Assembly: GCA_006227775.1 (NCBI GenBank)
Contig: SBFV01000330.1
Location: 1-33,977 of the forward strand
Reading direction: 5' to 3'
DNA length: 33,977 nucleotides
Source: Gammaproteobacteria bacterium
GTDB taxonomy: Bacteria > Pseudomonadota > Gammaproteobacteria > Chromatiales > Chromatiaceae
Shown: positions 6,054 to 14,910 of the stretch, in pieces
How positions within the stretch are numbered: position 1 is the first letter of the stretch
Layout of the letters: every line of letters starts with the position of its first letter
Made by a program: the position numbers and the translations under genes
The notes under the pieces: model-generated
Database searches by the model: none
Told to the model about the DNA's origin: nothing
Seen by the model: the letters and a program-made list of their open reading frames with translations, nothing else

Positions 6054-6764
6054 ATGGCATACCAGGAATCGAGAACTGGCGACGCCCGATTGGATGCGCT
6101 TGCGGCAGCCATCGATCGGCACTTCAAGGGCACCAGCTATCAGCTCGAGTTTGCCTGTGGCGAACTGACGTTGATCACGCCCGCGGAGGGTTGGCATGAT
6201 CGCGCCCGGACGTTGCGCGATCATCCAGATTTCCACTTCGACCAGTTGATGGATGTCTCTGGCGTCGACTTTGGCGCTTACGGTCTGTCCGAATGGGAGA
6301 CGGAGACGGCATCCAGCACGGGTTTCGGTCGTGGCGTGGATCAGGGCGACAGCGTCGCCACGGCCGATCCCCGTCGTTTCGCCTCCGTCTACCAACTCCT
6401 GTCGGTGACCCACAATCGGCGCCTGCGGGTCCGGGTCCATCTGGACGGGACTGAGCCGATCATCGACTCGGTGGTGGACCTCTGGAGTGTCGCGAACTGG
6501 TTCGAGCGGGAGGCCTTCGACCTCTTCGGTATCCTCTACCGGGGTCACCCGGATCTGCGTCGCATCCTCACCGACTACGGCTTCATCGGTTACCCCTTCC
6601 GCAAGGATTTTCCCGTCTCCGGCCACGTGGAGATGCGCTACGACCCGGAGCAGCAGCGCGTGGTCTACGAGCCGGTCAGCATCGAGCCGCGCGTCCTGGT
6701 GCCGCGGGTGATCCGCTCCGACAGCCGCTTCGGCGGCGATGCGCGGGACAGCGCCCATGCCTGA
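6054..6764 (+). CDS. nuoC: NADH-quinone oxidoreductase subunit C
   Basis: A 236-residue peripheral subunit, encoded separately from nuoD, unlike the fused nuoCD of enterobacteria. The family signature runs from YQLLSVTHNRRLRVRV through NWFEREAFDLFGI to HPDLRRILTDYGFIGYPFRKDFP. A linker of about 25 residues (around residues 80-107, ETASSTGFGRGVDQ) sits between the N-terminal part and the conserved core. The chosen ATG lacks a good ribosome binding site, so translation may depend on coupling to nuoB, 14 bases upstream. The frame overlaps nuoD by 8 bases. Confidence 0.95.
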   Translation: MAYQESRTGDARLDALAAAIDRHFKGTSYQLEFACGELTLITPAEGWHDRARTLRDHPDFHFDQLMDVSGVDFGAYGLSEWETETASSTGFGRGVDQGDSVATADPRRFASVYQLLSVTHNRRLRVRVHLDGTEPIIDSVVDLWSVANWFEREAFDLFGILYRGHPDLRRILTDYGFIGYPFRKDFPVSGHVEMRYDPEQQRVVYEPVSIEPRVLVPRVIRSDSRFGGDARDSAHA

Positions 6765-8016
6765 GATACGCAACTACACCCTCAATTTCGGTCCCCAGCA
6801 CCCGGCCGCCCACGGCGTGCTGCGCCTGGTACTGGAAATGGACGGCGAGGTCATCGCCCGCGCCGATCCCCATATCGGCTTGCTCCACCGTGGCACCGAA
6901 AAGCTGGCGGAGACCAAGCCGTATAACCAGAGCATCGGTTACATGGACCGCCTGGACTACATGTCCATGCTCTGCAACGAGCATGGCTATGTGCGGGCCA
7001 TCGAGCGGCTGCTGGGTATCGAGGCGCCCATCCGCGCCCAGTACATCCGGACGATGTTCGATGAGATCACCCGGTTGCTGAACCATCTGCTCTGGCTGGG
7101 CACCCACGGTCTGGACGTGGGGGCGATGACCATGTTCCTGTATTGCTTTCGCGAACGGGAAGACCTGATGGACTGCTACGAGGCGGTTTCCGGCGCGCGC
7201 ATGCATGCCGCCTACTACCGCCCCGGCGGGGTCTATCGTGACCTCCCCGACCAGATGCCGCGCTACCGCGAGGAGCGCAGCAAGTGGCATAGCGAGGCGG
7301 ACTTCAAGCGCCGTAACGAGGCGCGTCAGGGCTCTCTCCTGGATTTCATCGAGGACTTCACCAACCGCTTCCCCGCTTATGTCGACGAGTACGAGACCCT
7401 GCTCACCGACAATCGGATCTGGAAGCAACGCACCGTGGGCATCGGCGTGGTCTCGCCGGAGCGCGCCCTCCAGCTTGGTTTCTCTGGCCCCATGATCCGC
7501 GGGTCCGGCTTTGCCTGGGACCTGCGTAAAAAGCAGCCCTACGCGGCTTACGACCTGGTAGATTTCGACATCCCCGTCGGCCAGAACGGTGATTGCTACG
7601 ATCGCTATCTGGTCCGGGTGGAGGAGTTGCGCCAGTCCAACCGGATCGTCAAGCAATGCGTGGACTGGCTGCGGGAAAACCCAGGCCCGGTGATGATCGA
7701 CGACCATAAGATAGCGCCACCGCCCCGGGCCGAGATGAAGGGAGACATGGAGGCCCTCATCCACCACTTCAAACTTTTCACCGAGGGTTATTGCCCACCC
7801 GCGGGCGAGGTCTATTCCGCGGTGGAGGCGCCCAAGGGCGAGTTCGGTGTCTACCTGATCTCCGATGGGGCCAACAAGCCCTACCGGGTCAAGGTACGCG
7901 CCCCCGGTTTCGCCCACCTCTCGGCCATGGACGAGATGGCCCGTGGCCACATGCTGGCGGACGTGGTTGCCATCATCGGTACCATGGACATCGTCTTCGG
8001 GGAGATCGACCGCTGA
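6757..8016 (+). CDS. nuoD: NADH-quinone oxidoreductase subunit D
   Basis: A 419-residue 49-kDa-type subunit that forms the quinone cavity with NuoB, related to NiFe hydrogenase large subunits. It opens with MPEIRNYTLNFGPQHPAAHG, which contains the quinone-binding HP-AAH loop, and ends with the conserved MDIVFGEIDR. The start is within the nuoC end (ATGCCTGA overlap), and the TGATG junction with nuoE suggests coupled translation. A start six codons upstream is possible but atypical. Confidence 0.97.
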   Translation: MPEIRNYTLNFGPQHPAAHGVLRLVLEMDGEVIARADPHIGLLHRGTEKLAETKPYNQSIGYMDRLDYMSMLCNEHGYVRAIERLLGIEAPIRAQYIRTMFDEITRLLNHLLWLGTHGLDVGAMTMFLYCFREREDLMDCYEAVSGARMHAAYYRPGGVYRDLPDQMPRYREERSKWHSEADFKRRNEARQGSLLDFIEDFTNRFPAYVDEYETLLTDNRIWKQRTVGIGVVSPERALQLGFSGPMIRGSGFAWDLRKKQPYAAYDLVDFDIPVGQNGDCYDRYLVRVEELRQSNRIVKQCVDWLRENPGPVMIDDHKIAPPPRAEMKGDMEALIHHFKLFTEGYCPPAGEVYSAVEAPKGEFGVYLISDGANKPYRVKVRAPGFAHLSAMDEMARGHMLADVVAIIGTMDIVFGEIDR

Positions 8017-8546
8017 TGAGTTTCCGGAGCGCACCCCTCACCATCCCGACCCCGCCCGAGGTCAAGGCCGGTCTCTTCACCCCCGAGATCCGCGCCGCCA
8101 TCGATGCCCAGGTCGCCAAATACCCCGCCGAGTGGAAGCAGTCGGCGGTCATGCCGGCCCTGACCCTGATTCAGGACTGGAATGGGGGCTGGCTGTCGCG
8201 CCAACTTATGGACGATGTCGCCGCCTATCTCGACATGGCGGCCATCGCCGTCTATGAGGTAGCGACCTTTTACAACATGTATGACCTGGAGCCGACGGCC
8301 AAGCATAAGGTCTGCGTCTGCAACAGCGTTTCCTGCATGCTGAATGGCTCCGAAGACCTCATCCATCACGTCGAGCGCAAATACGGCGTCAAGCCCGGGC
8401 AGACGACCGCCGATGGCCGTTTCACCTTCAAGGAGGTGGAATGTCTGGGGGCCTGCCGCCACGCCCCGGCAGTGCTGATTGGTCATAGCTACCATGAGCA
8501 CCTGACCCCGGCGGAACTGGACAAGCTGATCGAGGGGTTGGGCTAA
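8016..8546 (+). CDS. nuoE: NADH-quinone oxidoreductase subunit E (2Fe-2S N1a)
   Basis: A 176-residue thioredoxin-fold subunit of the NADH-oxidising module holding the 2Fe-2S cluster N1a. The four ligands have the family spacing: C102-x4-C107 in VCNSVSCML and C143-x3-C147 in CLGACRHAP. The N-terminal helical part includes VATFYNMYDLEP. The start lies in a TGATG overlap with nuoD and the stop in a TAATG overlap with nuoF. Confidence 0.97.
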   Translation: MSFRSAPLTIPTPPEVKAGLFTPEIRAAIDAQVAKYPAEWKQSAVMPALTLIQDWNGGWLSRQLMDDVAAYLDMAAIAVYEVATFYNMYDLEPTAKHKVCVCNSVSCMLNGSEDLIHHVERKYGVKPGQTTADGRFTFKEVECLGACRHAPAVLIGHSYHEHLTPAELDKLIEGLG

Positions 8547-9832
8547 TGGTCGAGCGCCAGAACACCGTCTGCTTCCGCACTCTGCATCTGGAACGGCCCT
8601 GGACCCTGGAGGCCTACCGCGGCATTGGTGGTTACGCGCAATGGGAGAAGATTCTGCGCGATCGGCCGGACCCGGATGCCCTCATCGCCGAGATCAAGCT
8701 CTCCAACCTGCGCGGCCGCGGGGGGGCTGGCTTCCCCACCGGCCTCAAGTGGAGCTTCATGCCACGCACGACACCGGGCCAAAAGTACATCGTCTGCAAC
8801 TCGGACGAGGGAGAACCCGGGACCTGTAAGGATCGCGACATCCTGCGTTACAACCCCCACCAACTCATCGAGGGTATGGCCATCGCCGGCTATTGCATTG
8901 GGGCCACGGTGGGTTACAACTATATCCGCGGCGAGTTTTACGAGCCTATCTCCCGTTTCGAGGCGGCCATCGCGGAGGCCTACGCCGCCGGGCTGCTGGG
9001 TAAGGACGTCGCCGGGAGCGGCATCGATTTCGACCTTTACACCCATCTTGGGGCTGGGGCCTATATCTGCGGCGAGGAGACGGCCCTGCTGGAGTCCATC
9101 GAAGGCAAGAAGGGGCAGCCGCGCTTCAAGCCCCCCTTCCCGGCCCAGTTCGGTCTCTACGGTCGTCCCACCACCATCAACAACACCGAATCCCTGGCCT
9201 CGGTGCCGGTGATCCTGGAAAAGGGCGGCCTGTGGTTCCTGGAGCAGGGCTTGCCCAACAACGGCGGCCCCAAGCTGTTCTCGATCAGCGGCCATGTCGA
9301 GAAGCCCGACAATTTCGAGGTTCCCCTCGGCACCCCCTTCAAGGAGCTGTTGGCCCTGGCCGGCGGCGTCCAGGGCGGGCGCAAGCTCAAGGCGGTTATT
9401 CCCGGCGGTTCCTCCGTCCCGGTGGTGCCGGGCGAGGTGATGATGGGCGTCAACATGGATTACGACAGCCTTACCAAGGTCGGCTCCATGCTGGGTTCCG
9501 GGGCGGTCATCGTCATGGCCGAAGGGACCGACATGGTCAAGGTGCTGGCCAACCTGTCCCATTTCTACGCCGCCGAGTCCTGTGGCCAGTGCACACCCTG
9601 CCGGGAGGGGACCGGCTGGCTGGCGCGGGTGCTGCATCGCATCCTCCATGGCCAGGGGCGGCCGGAAGACCTGGACCTCCTCGATAGCGTGGCCGGTCAC
9701 ATCGGTGGGCGTACCATCTGCGCCCTGGGCGATGCGGCGGCCATGCCGGTGCAGAGCTTCCTCAAGCACTACCGCCATGAGTTCCAGCACTACATCGAGC
9801 ACGGCCGCAGCCTGGTCGGGACCGCTGGATAG
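8546..9832 (+). CDS. nuoF: NADH-quinone oxidoreductase subunit F (NADH/FMN/N3)
   Basis: The 428-residue catalytic subunit that binds NADH and FMN and carries 4Fe-4S cluster N3. Visible motifs are the glycine-rich nucleotide loop GRGGAGFPTGLKWSF (about 57-71), the FMN region CNSDEGEPGTCKDR, GAGAYICGEETALLESIEGK, and the cluster motif ESCGQCTPCREG near residue 348, with the fourth Cys in TICALGDAA. Length is standard. The start overlaps the nuoE stop by one base. Confidence 0.98.
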   Translation: MVERQNTVCFRTLHLERPWTLEAYRGIGGYAQWEKILRDRPDPDALIAEIKLSNLRGRGGAGFPTGLKWSFMPRTTPGQKYIVCNSDEGEPGTCKDRDILRYNPHQLIEGMAIAGYCIGATVGYNYIRGEFYEPISRFEAAIAEAYAAGLLGKDVAGSGIDFDLYTHLGAGAYICGEETALLESIEGKKGQPRFKPPFPAQFGLYGRPTTINNTESLASVPVILEKGGLWFLEQGLPNNGGPKLFSISGHVEKPDNFEVPLGTPFKELLALAGGVQGGRKLKAVIPGGSSVPVVPGEVMMGVNMDYDSLTKVGSMLGSGAVIVMAEGTDMVKVLANLSHFYAAESCGQCTPCREGTGWLARVLHRILHGQGRPEDLDLLDSVAGHIGGRTICALGDAAAMPVQSFLKHYRHEFQHYIEHGRSLVGTAG

Positions 9833-9857
9833 GCCGGCCTGCCACTGAGACAGCGCA

Positions 9858-12218
9858 ATGACGGACAAGATCACCATTGAGATCGACGGTCGCGCCTGCG
9901 AGGCGACCCCGGGTGAGATGATCATCGCGGTCGCTGACCGCGAGGGTATCCCGATCCCGCGTTTCTGCTATCACAAAAAGCTCTCCATCGCCGCCAACTG
10001 CCGTATGTGCCTGGTGGAGATGGAACAGAACGGGCGGCCCTTTCCCAAGCCCGTGCCCGCCTGTGCCACGCCGGTCTGCGCCGGCCTCAAGGTGCAGACC
10101 CGCTCCCCCAAGGCCATCGAGGCGCAGAAGGGGACCATGGAATTCCTGCTTATCAACCATCCGCTGGATTGCCCCATCTGCGATCAAGGCGGGGAGTGCG
10201 AGCTGCAGGATGTCGCCATGGGGTATGGTCGTGACGTCTCGCGCTACATGGAGCGTAAGCGCGTGGTGATGGACGAAGACCTGGGCCCCCTCATCGCCAC
10301 CGACATGACCCGTTGCATCCACTGCACCCGCTGCGTCCGCTTCGGGGCGGAGATTGCCGGTGTGCGGGAACTGGGTGCTACCGGGCGCGGGGAGGGGATG
10401 CGCATCGGGACCTTCGTCGAGCACACCATGGCTCACGAACTGTCGGGCAACATCATCGATCTTTGTCCGGTCGGCGCCCTGACCTCCAAACCCTACCGTT
10501 TCCATGCCCGTGCCTGGGAGTTGTCCCAGGCCCCTGGCCTCGCCCCCCACGATGCCCTGGGCTCCAATCTGAATCTGCATCTGCGCCGTAACCAGGTGCT
10601 GCGGGTGCATCCTCGGGAGAACGAGGCCATCAACGAGACTTGGCTGTCGGATCGGGACCGTTTCAGCTACGAGGGGCTCTACAGCCCGGACCGTCTGACT
10701 AGCCCCCTGGTCAAGAAGGACGGCGCCTGGCAACCGATCGGCTGGTCCGAGGCCCTGCAACTGGCCGCCGCCCGGCTGAAGGCCGCCGGCTCAAGCCTGG
10801 GAACCCTGATGTCTCCCGCCTCGACCCTGGAAGAGATGTACCTCGCCCAGAAGCTCACGCGGGGTCTGGGGTCTCCCGATATTGACAGCCGTCTGCGCCA
10901 GCAGGACTTTCGCGGCGACGGCACCGACCCGCTTTTCCCCTGGCTGGGGGTATCCATCGCCGCCGTCGAACGGCAGCAGGCCATCCTGCTGGTTGGGTCC
11001 GACCTCCGGGCCGAAGTCCCCCTCCTGGCCCACCGCGTCCGCAAGGCGGTCATGGATCAGGATGCCCGCGTCTTCGTCGTCAACCCTTATCGGCTTGATC
11101 TGACTTTCCCGGCCGAACAGTTCCCAGGTACGCCCACCGCCAACCTCGGGGATCTGGCCGCCATCGCCAAGGCCCTGGGGGTCAAGGCCGCGGGCGCGCT
11201 CCAGGACCTGATCGGTCAGGCTGAACCGGCTTCCCCCCATCAGGCCGTGGCCGATGCCCTGCGCCAGGCCGAGCGGGGGCTGATCCTGTTAGGCGCCTTG
11301 GCCGCCGCCCAGCCGGACTATACCCTGCTCAAGGCCCTGGGCGGTGCCATCGCCCAGGCCGCTCGGGTCGAGTTGGGTTTCATTCCGGCGGCCGCGAATG
11401 CCCTTGGCGCCCATCTGGCCGGGGCCCTGCCCCAGGTCGCCCCCGGTGCCCACGAGCCCGAAACGGTCGGCGCCGCGGCTACCGCAATGCTGGCCCAGCC
11501 ACGCCGGGCCTATTTGCTCTGGAACCTGGAACCCGGCCATGACCTGGTCGACCCCGCCTTGGCCCTCAAGGCCCTGGGACAGGCCGATTTCGTTTTGGCC
11601 TGCGTGAGTCATCGCGGTCCCTCCCTGGAGGCGGCTGCCGACCTGCTGCTCCCCATCGCCGCCTATACCGAGACCTCGGGGACCCTGGTCAATGCCGAGG
11701 GCACCTGGCAGGAGTTTCGTGGCGCCGTCACCCCGCCGGGCGAGTCCCGTCCGGGCTGGAAGGTGTTGCGGGTCCTGGGCAATCTCCTCGATCTGGCGGG
11801 CTTCGAGCAGGACAGCTCGGCCCAAATCGCCGCCGAGGTGCGCGCCCTCTGCGCGGGTCTGAGCCCCGGCAATTCCCCGCGTGGCGAGGTCAAGGCCAGT
11901 CCGGCCTTCCCCGCCAGCCTGTGGCGCATTGGTAACGTGCCTCTCTACCGACTCGACCCTCTGGTCCGTCGTGCCCCAGCCCTGCAACGGGCCCCGGGCG
12001 CGGGCTGCTTCCGGGTCCATCTCCATCCGGATCAGGCCAGCGCCCTGGGTCTGGCGGCGGGGGACGAGGTGCTCCTCACCCAGGGGGAGGCCAGCGCTCG
12101 TACCCAGGTCAGCCTGAGCGAGGCGGTCCCGCCAGGCTGCGCCCGCGTCCCCGCGGCGGTGGCCGGCAGCGAGACCCTGGGCGTACAGATCGGCCCCATT
12201 TCGATCGCCAAGGCATGA
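9858..12218 (+). CDS. nuoG: NADH-quinone oxidoreductase subunit G (N1b, N5, N4)
   Basis: The 786-residue large subunit of the NADH module. The N-terminal ferredoxin domain binds 2Fe-2S N1b (C37, C48, C51, C69). The His-ligated cluster N5 uses H101, C105, C108 and C114, and N4 uses C153, C156, C159 and C203. The rest is a degenerate molybdopterin-oxidoreductase-like domain. The extra cluster N7, present in E. coli and Thermus, has no ligands here: the corresponding stretch reads APGLAPHDALGSN without cysteine, as in mitochondrial and many proteobacterial enzymes. The C-terminal half is Ala- and Leu-rich and variable. It starts 25 bases after nuoF. Confidence 0.97.
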   Translation: MTDKITIEIDGRACEATPGEMIIAVADREGIPIPRFCYHKKLSIAANCRMCLVEMEQNGRPFPKPVPACATPVCAGLKVQTRSPKAIEAQKGTMEFLLINHPLDCPICDQGGECELQDVAMGYGRDVSRYMERKRVVMDEDLGPLIATDMTRCIHCTRCVRFGAEIAGVRELGATGRGEGMRIGTFVEHTMAHELSGNIIDLCPVGALTSKPYRFHARAWELSQAPGLAPHDALGSNLNLHLRRNQVLRVHPRENEAINETWLSDRDRFSYEGLYSPDRLTSPLVKKDGAWQPIGWSEALQLAAARLKAAGSSLGTLMSPASTLEEMYLAQKLTRGLGSPDIDSRLRQQDFRGDGTDPLFPWLGVSIAAVERQQAILLVGSDLRAEVPLLAHRVRKAVMDQDARVFVVNPYRLDLTFPAEQFPGTPTANLGDLAAIAKALGVKAAGALQDLIGQAEPASPHQAVADALRQAERGLILLGALAAAQPDYTLLKALGGAIAQAARVELGFIPAAANALGAHLAGALPQVAPGAHEPETVGAAATAMLAQPRRAYLLWNLEPGHDLVDPALALKALGQADFVLACVSHRGPSLEAAADLLLPIAAYTETSGTLVNAEGTWQEFRGAVTPPGESRPGWKVLRVLGNLLDLAGFEQDSSAQIAAEVRALCAGLSPGNSPRGEVKASPAFPASLWRIGNVPLYRLDPLVRRAPALQRAPGAGCFRVHLHPDQASALGLAAGDEVLLTQGEASARTQVSLSEAVPPGCARVPAAVAGSETLGVQIGPISIAKA

Positions 12219-12232
12219 GGGCGGAATGACCC

Positions 12233-13267
12233 ATGATTGAGCTCTGGAATTCCCTGCCGGAGGTGATCCGGATCCTGGTGAAGATCGTGGTGATCCTCGC
12301 CCCGCTCATGGGCCTGGTGGCCTATTACACCCTGGCGGAGCGCAAGATCATCGGCTACATGCAGATCCGCATCGGCCCCAACCGCGTCGGGCCCCGTGGC
12401 TTGCTCCAGCCCATTGCCGACGCGGTCAAGCTGATGTTCAAGGAGATCATCCTGCCGACCCGAGCGGACAAGACCCTGTTTATCATCGCCCCCCTGCTGA
12501 CCCTGGGACCGGCCTTGGCGGCCTGGGCGGTCTTTCCCTTCGACGAGGGACTGGTCCTGGCGGATATCGACGCTGGCCTGCTCTATATCCTGGCCCTGAC
12601 CTCCCTGGGGGTTTACGGGGTCATCATCGCCGGCTGGGCTTCCAACTCCAAGTACGCCCTCCTCGGCGCCATGCGTTCCGGGGCTCAGATCGTCGCCTAC
12701 GAAATCGCCATGGGTTTCGCCCTGGTCGGGGTCCTGGTCGCCGCCGGCAGCCTCAACCTGGGCGATATCGTCAAGGCTCAGGAAGGCAATCTCCTCACCT
12801 GGTTCTGGCTCCCCCTGTTGCCCCTCTTCCTCATCTATTTCATCGCCGGCGTGGCCGAGACCAACCGCGCGCCTTTTGACGTGGCCGAGGGAGAGTCGGA
12901 GATCGTGGCCGGTTTCCATGTCGAATACTCGGGCATGACCTTCGCCGTCTTCTTCCTCGGCGAATACGCCAACATGATCCTCATCTCCGCCCTCTCCGCG
13001 ACCATGTTCCTCGGGGGCTGGCTGTCCCCCTTGCCGGCGACCTGGGTGGAAGGCGTCTTCCTCCTTGACAGCGGCTTCCACTGGTTGCTGCTCAAGACCT
13101 TCTTCTTCATGTTCCTCTTCCTCTGGTTCCGTGCGACCTTCCCCCGCTACCGCTATGACCAGATCATGCGCCTGGGTTGGAAGGTCTTCATCCCGATCAC
13201 CATCGTCTGGATCTTGGTCGTCGGGCTTGCGGTTGTGTACAAGCTGCCGCCCTGGTGGTCGGCCTAA
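12233..13267 (+). CDS. nuoH: NADH-quinone oxidoreductase subunit H
   Basis: A 344-residue membrane subunit forming the quinone entry tunnel and the first proton-channel elements. About eight transmembrane helices can be seen. Family loops are present: YYTLAERKIIGYMQIRIGPN near residue 30, the EIAMGFALVGVL helix, NRAPFDVAEGESEIVAGFHVEYSG, which contributes the charged path, and FRATFPRYRYDQ near the end. It begins 14 bases after nuoG. Confidence 0.98.
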   Translation: MIELWNSLPEVIRILVKIVVILAPLMGLVAYYTLAERKIIGYMQIRIGPNRVGPRGLLQPIADAVKLMFKEIILPTRADKTLFIIAPLLTLGPALAAWAVFPFDEGLVLADIDAGLLYILALTSLGVYGVIIAGWASNSKYALLGAMRSGAQIVAYEIAMGFALVGVLVAAGSLNLGDIVKAQEGNLLTWFWLPLLPLFLIYFIAGVAETNRAPFDVAEGESEIVAGFHVEYSGMTFAVFFLGEYANMILISALSATMFLGGWLSPLPATWVEGVFLLDSGFHWLLLKTFFFMFLFLWFRATFPRYRYDQIMRLGWKVFIPITIVWILVVGLAVVYKLPPWWSA

Positions 13268-13283
13268 GGTCGGGAATCGAGTC

Positions 13284-13775
13284 ATGCTGCAAACCATGCG
13301 CGACTATCTGCGGAGTCTGCTGCTGCTGGAGCTCTTCCAGGGGCTCGGCGTCACCGGCCGCTACCTCTTCAAGACGAAGTTCACCGTTCAGTACCCGGAG
13401 GAGAAGGCACCCATCTCCCCGCGTTTTCGGGGACTCCATGCGCTGCGCCGCTACGAGAATGGCGAGGAGCGCTGCATCGCCTGCAAGCTGTGCGAGGCAA
13501 CCTGCCCGGCCCTGGCCATTACCATCGAGGCAGAGCCCCGCGCCGACGGCAGCCGCCGCACCACCCGATACGACATCGACCTTTTCAAGTGCATCTACTG
13601 CGGTTTCTGCGAGGAATCTTGCCCCGTGGATTCCATCGTGGAGACGAGCTGTTACGAATACTGCTTCGAGAACCGCGGCGAACACATCATGACCAAGGAG
13701 CGGCTGCTGGCTATCGGCGACCAATTCGAGGCCGAGATCGCGGCGGCCCGGGCGGCGGATGCCCCCTACCGCTAG
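13284..13775 (+). CDS. nuoI: NADH-quinone oxidoreductase subunit I (N6a, N6b)
   Basis: A 163-residue ferredoxin-like subunit with two 4Fe-4S clusters, N6a and N6b, that link the NADH module to NuoB. Ligands are C64, C67, C70 and C74 (CIACKLCEATCP) with C103, C106, C109 and C113 (CIYCGFCEESCP), the usual cross-ligated 8Fe arrangement. The start MLQTMRDYLR was chosen because it follows nuoH by 16 bases and matches family length; a second ATG four codons later is possible. Neither has a strong ribosome binding site. Confidence 0.97.
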   Translation: MLQTMRDYLRSLLLLELFQGLGVTGRYLFKTKFTVQYPEEKAPISPRFRGLHALRRYENGEERCIACKLCEATCPALAITIEAEPRADGSRRTTRYDIDLFKCIYCGFCEESCPVDSIVETSCYEYCFENRGEHIMTKERLLAIGDQFEAEIAAARAADAPYR

Positions 13776-13842
13776 GGCCTGACCCAACATGCCCGTCAAA
13801 CCCACTTCGCCCGAACGCACCTAAACCGGACAGGACCACCCC

Positions 13843-14496
13843 ATGGGCTTCGAAAAGTTTCTCTTCTATGTCCTGGCGGCGACCCTGATCGCCGCGGCTG
13901 GCATGGTGGTCACGCGCCGCAACCCGGTCCATGCCGTCCTTTTCCTGGTGGTTGCCTTCGTCACCAGCGCCATGCTCTGGATGTTGCTGGAGGCGGAGTT
14001 CCTCGCCATCAGCCTGGTCCTGGTCTACGTCGGCGCCGTCCTGGTGCTCTTCCTGTTCGTCATCATGATGCTGGACGTGGACATCGCCACCCTCAAGGCC
14101 CAGTTCATCCGCCATCTGCCCTTGGCGCTGGTGGTCGGTGTCATTATGCTGGTGGAGATCTTTCTCGTGGTCGGGCCGGGCAACTTTGGGGGCGAATCCT
14201 TCCCCAATCCCGCGCCACAGGGCCCCGACTACAGCAATACCCGCGAACTGGGCCTGGTGCTCTACAGCGCCTATCTCTATCCTTTCGAGATCGCCGCCGT
14301 CATTCTGCTGGTGGCCATCGTCGCCGCCATCCGCCTGACCCTGCGGCATCGCCCCGATACCAAGTATCTGGACCCCTCGAAGCAGGTCTTTGTTCGCAAG
14401 GGCCCCGACCGCGTGCGCCTGATCCGCCTGCAGCCGGAACCGCGGCGGGTGACACCCAAAGCCAACCCCGCCTCTGGCCCGGAGAACGAGGAATGA
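13843..14496 (+). CDS. nuoJ: NADH-quinone oxidoreductase subunit J
   Basis: A 217-residue inner-membrane subunit with five predicted transmembrane helices. Its third helix contains the pi-bulge region YVGAVLVLFLFVIMMLD typical of NuoJ. A hydrophilic C-terminal tail after about residue 165 (RHRPDTKYLDPSKQVF) is positively charged and variable. The gene ends in an ATGA overlap with nuoK. Confidence 0.95.
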   Translation: MGFEKFLFYVLAATLIAAAGMVVTRRNPVHAVLFLVVAFVTSAMLWMLLEAEFLAISLVLVYVGAVLVLFLFVIMMLDVDIATLKAQFIRHLPLALVVGVIMLVEIFLVVGPGNFGGESFPNPAPQGPDYSNTRELGLVLYSAYLYPFEIAAVILLVAIVAAIRLTLRHRPDTKYLDPSKQVFVRKGPDRVRLIRLQPEPRRVTPKANPASGPENEE

Positions 14497-14798
14497 TCGA
14501 GCTCTCTGACTATCTGATGCTGAGCGGTATCCTGTTCGCCATCAGCATCGCCGGCATCTTCATCAACCGCAAGAATCTCATCGTGCTGCTGATGTGCATC
14601 GAACTGATGCTGCTGGCCGTCAATACCAACTTCATCGCCTTTTCCCACTTTCTGGGTGATATGGCCGGCCAGGTCTTTGTTTTCTTTATCCTCACCGTCG
14701 CGGCCGCTGAAGCTGCTATCGGCCTCGCCATCCTCGTGGTCCTCTTCCGCAGTCGCCGCACCATCGATGTCGAGGACCTGGATGCCCTCAAGGGCTGA
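14493..14798 (+). CDS. nuoK: NADH-quinone oxidoreductase subunit K
   Basis: A 101-residue membrane subunit with three transmembrane helices. The two membrane glutamates needed for proton transfer are present, one in MCIELMLLAVNTNF and one in AAAEAAIGLAILV. Length is standard, and the start overlaps the nuoJ stop. A 112-base gap before nuoL holds no recognisable gene or terminator. Confidence 0.97.
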   Translation: MIELSDYLMLSGILFAISIAGIFINRKNLIVLLMCIELMLLAVNTNFIAFSHFLGDMAGQVFVFFILTVAAAEAAIGLAILVVLFRSRRTIDVEDLDALKG

Positions 14799-14910
14799 AT
14801 CAGGATGATGAAGTGGATTTAAGGGGATTTCCAGGCCGACCTGATTCGTCTTCCCAATCGGTATCCAGCGCAACAGACCCGAACAAGCCGCCGAAAGAGC
14901 ACAAGAGCAG

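Noticed and set aside
6676..8034. 452-codon minus-strand frame opposite nuoD
   Set aside because: A shadow of a GC-rich gene; nuoD on the plus strand is unmistakable. The same applies to the long minus frames over nuoF, nuoH and nuoN.
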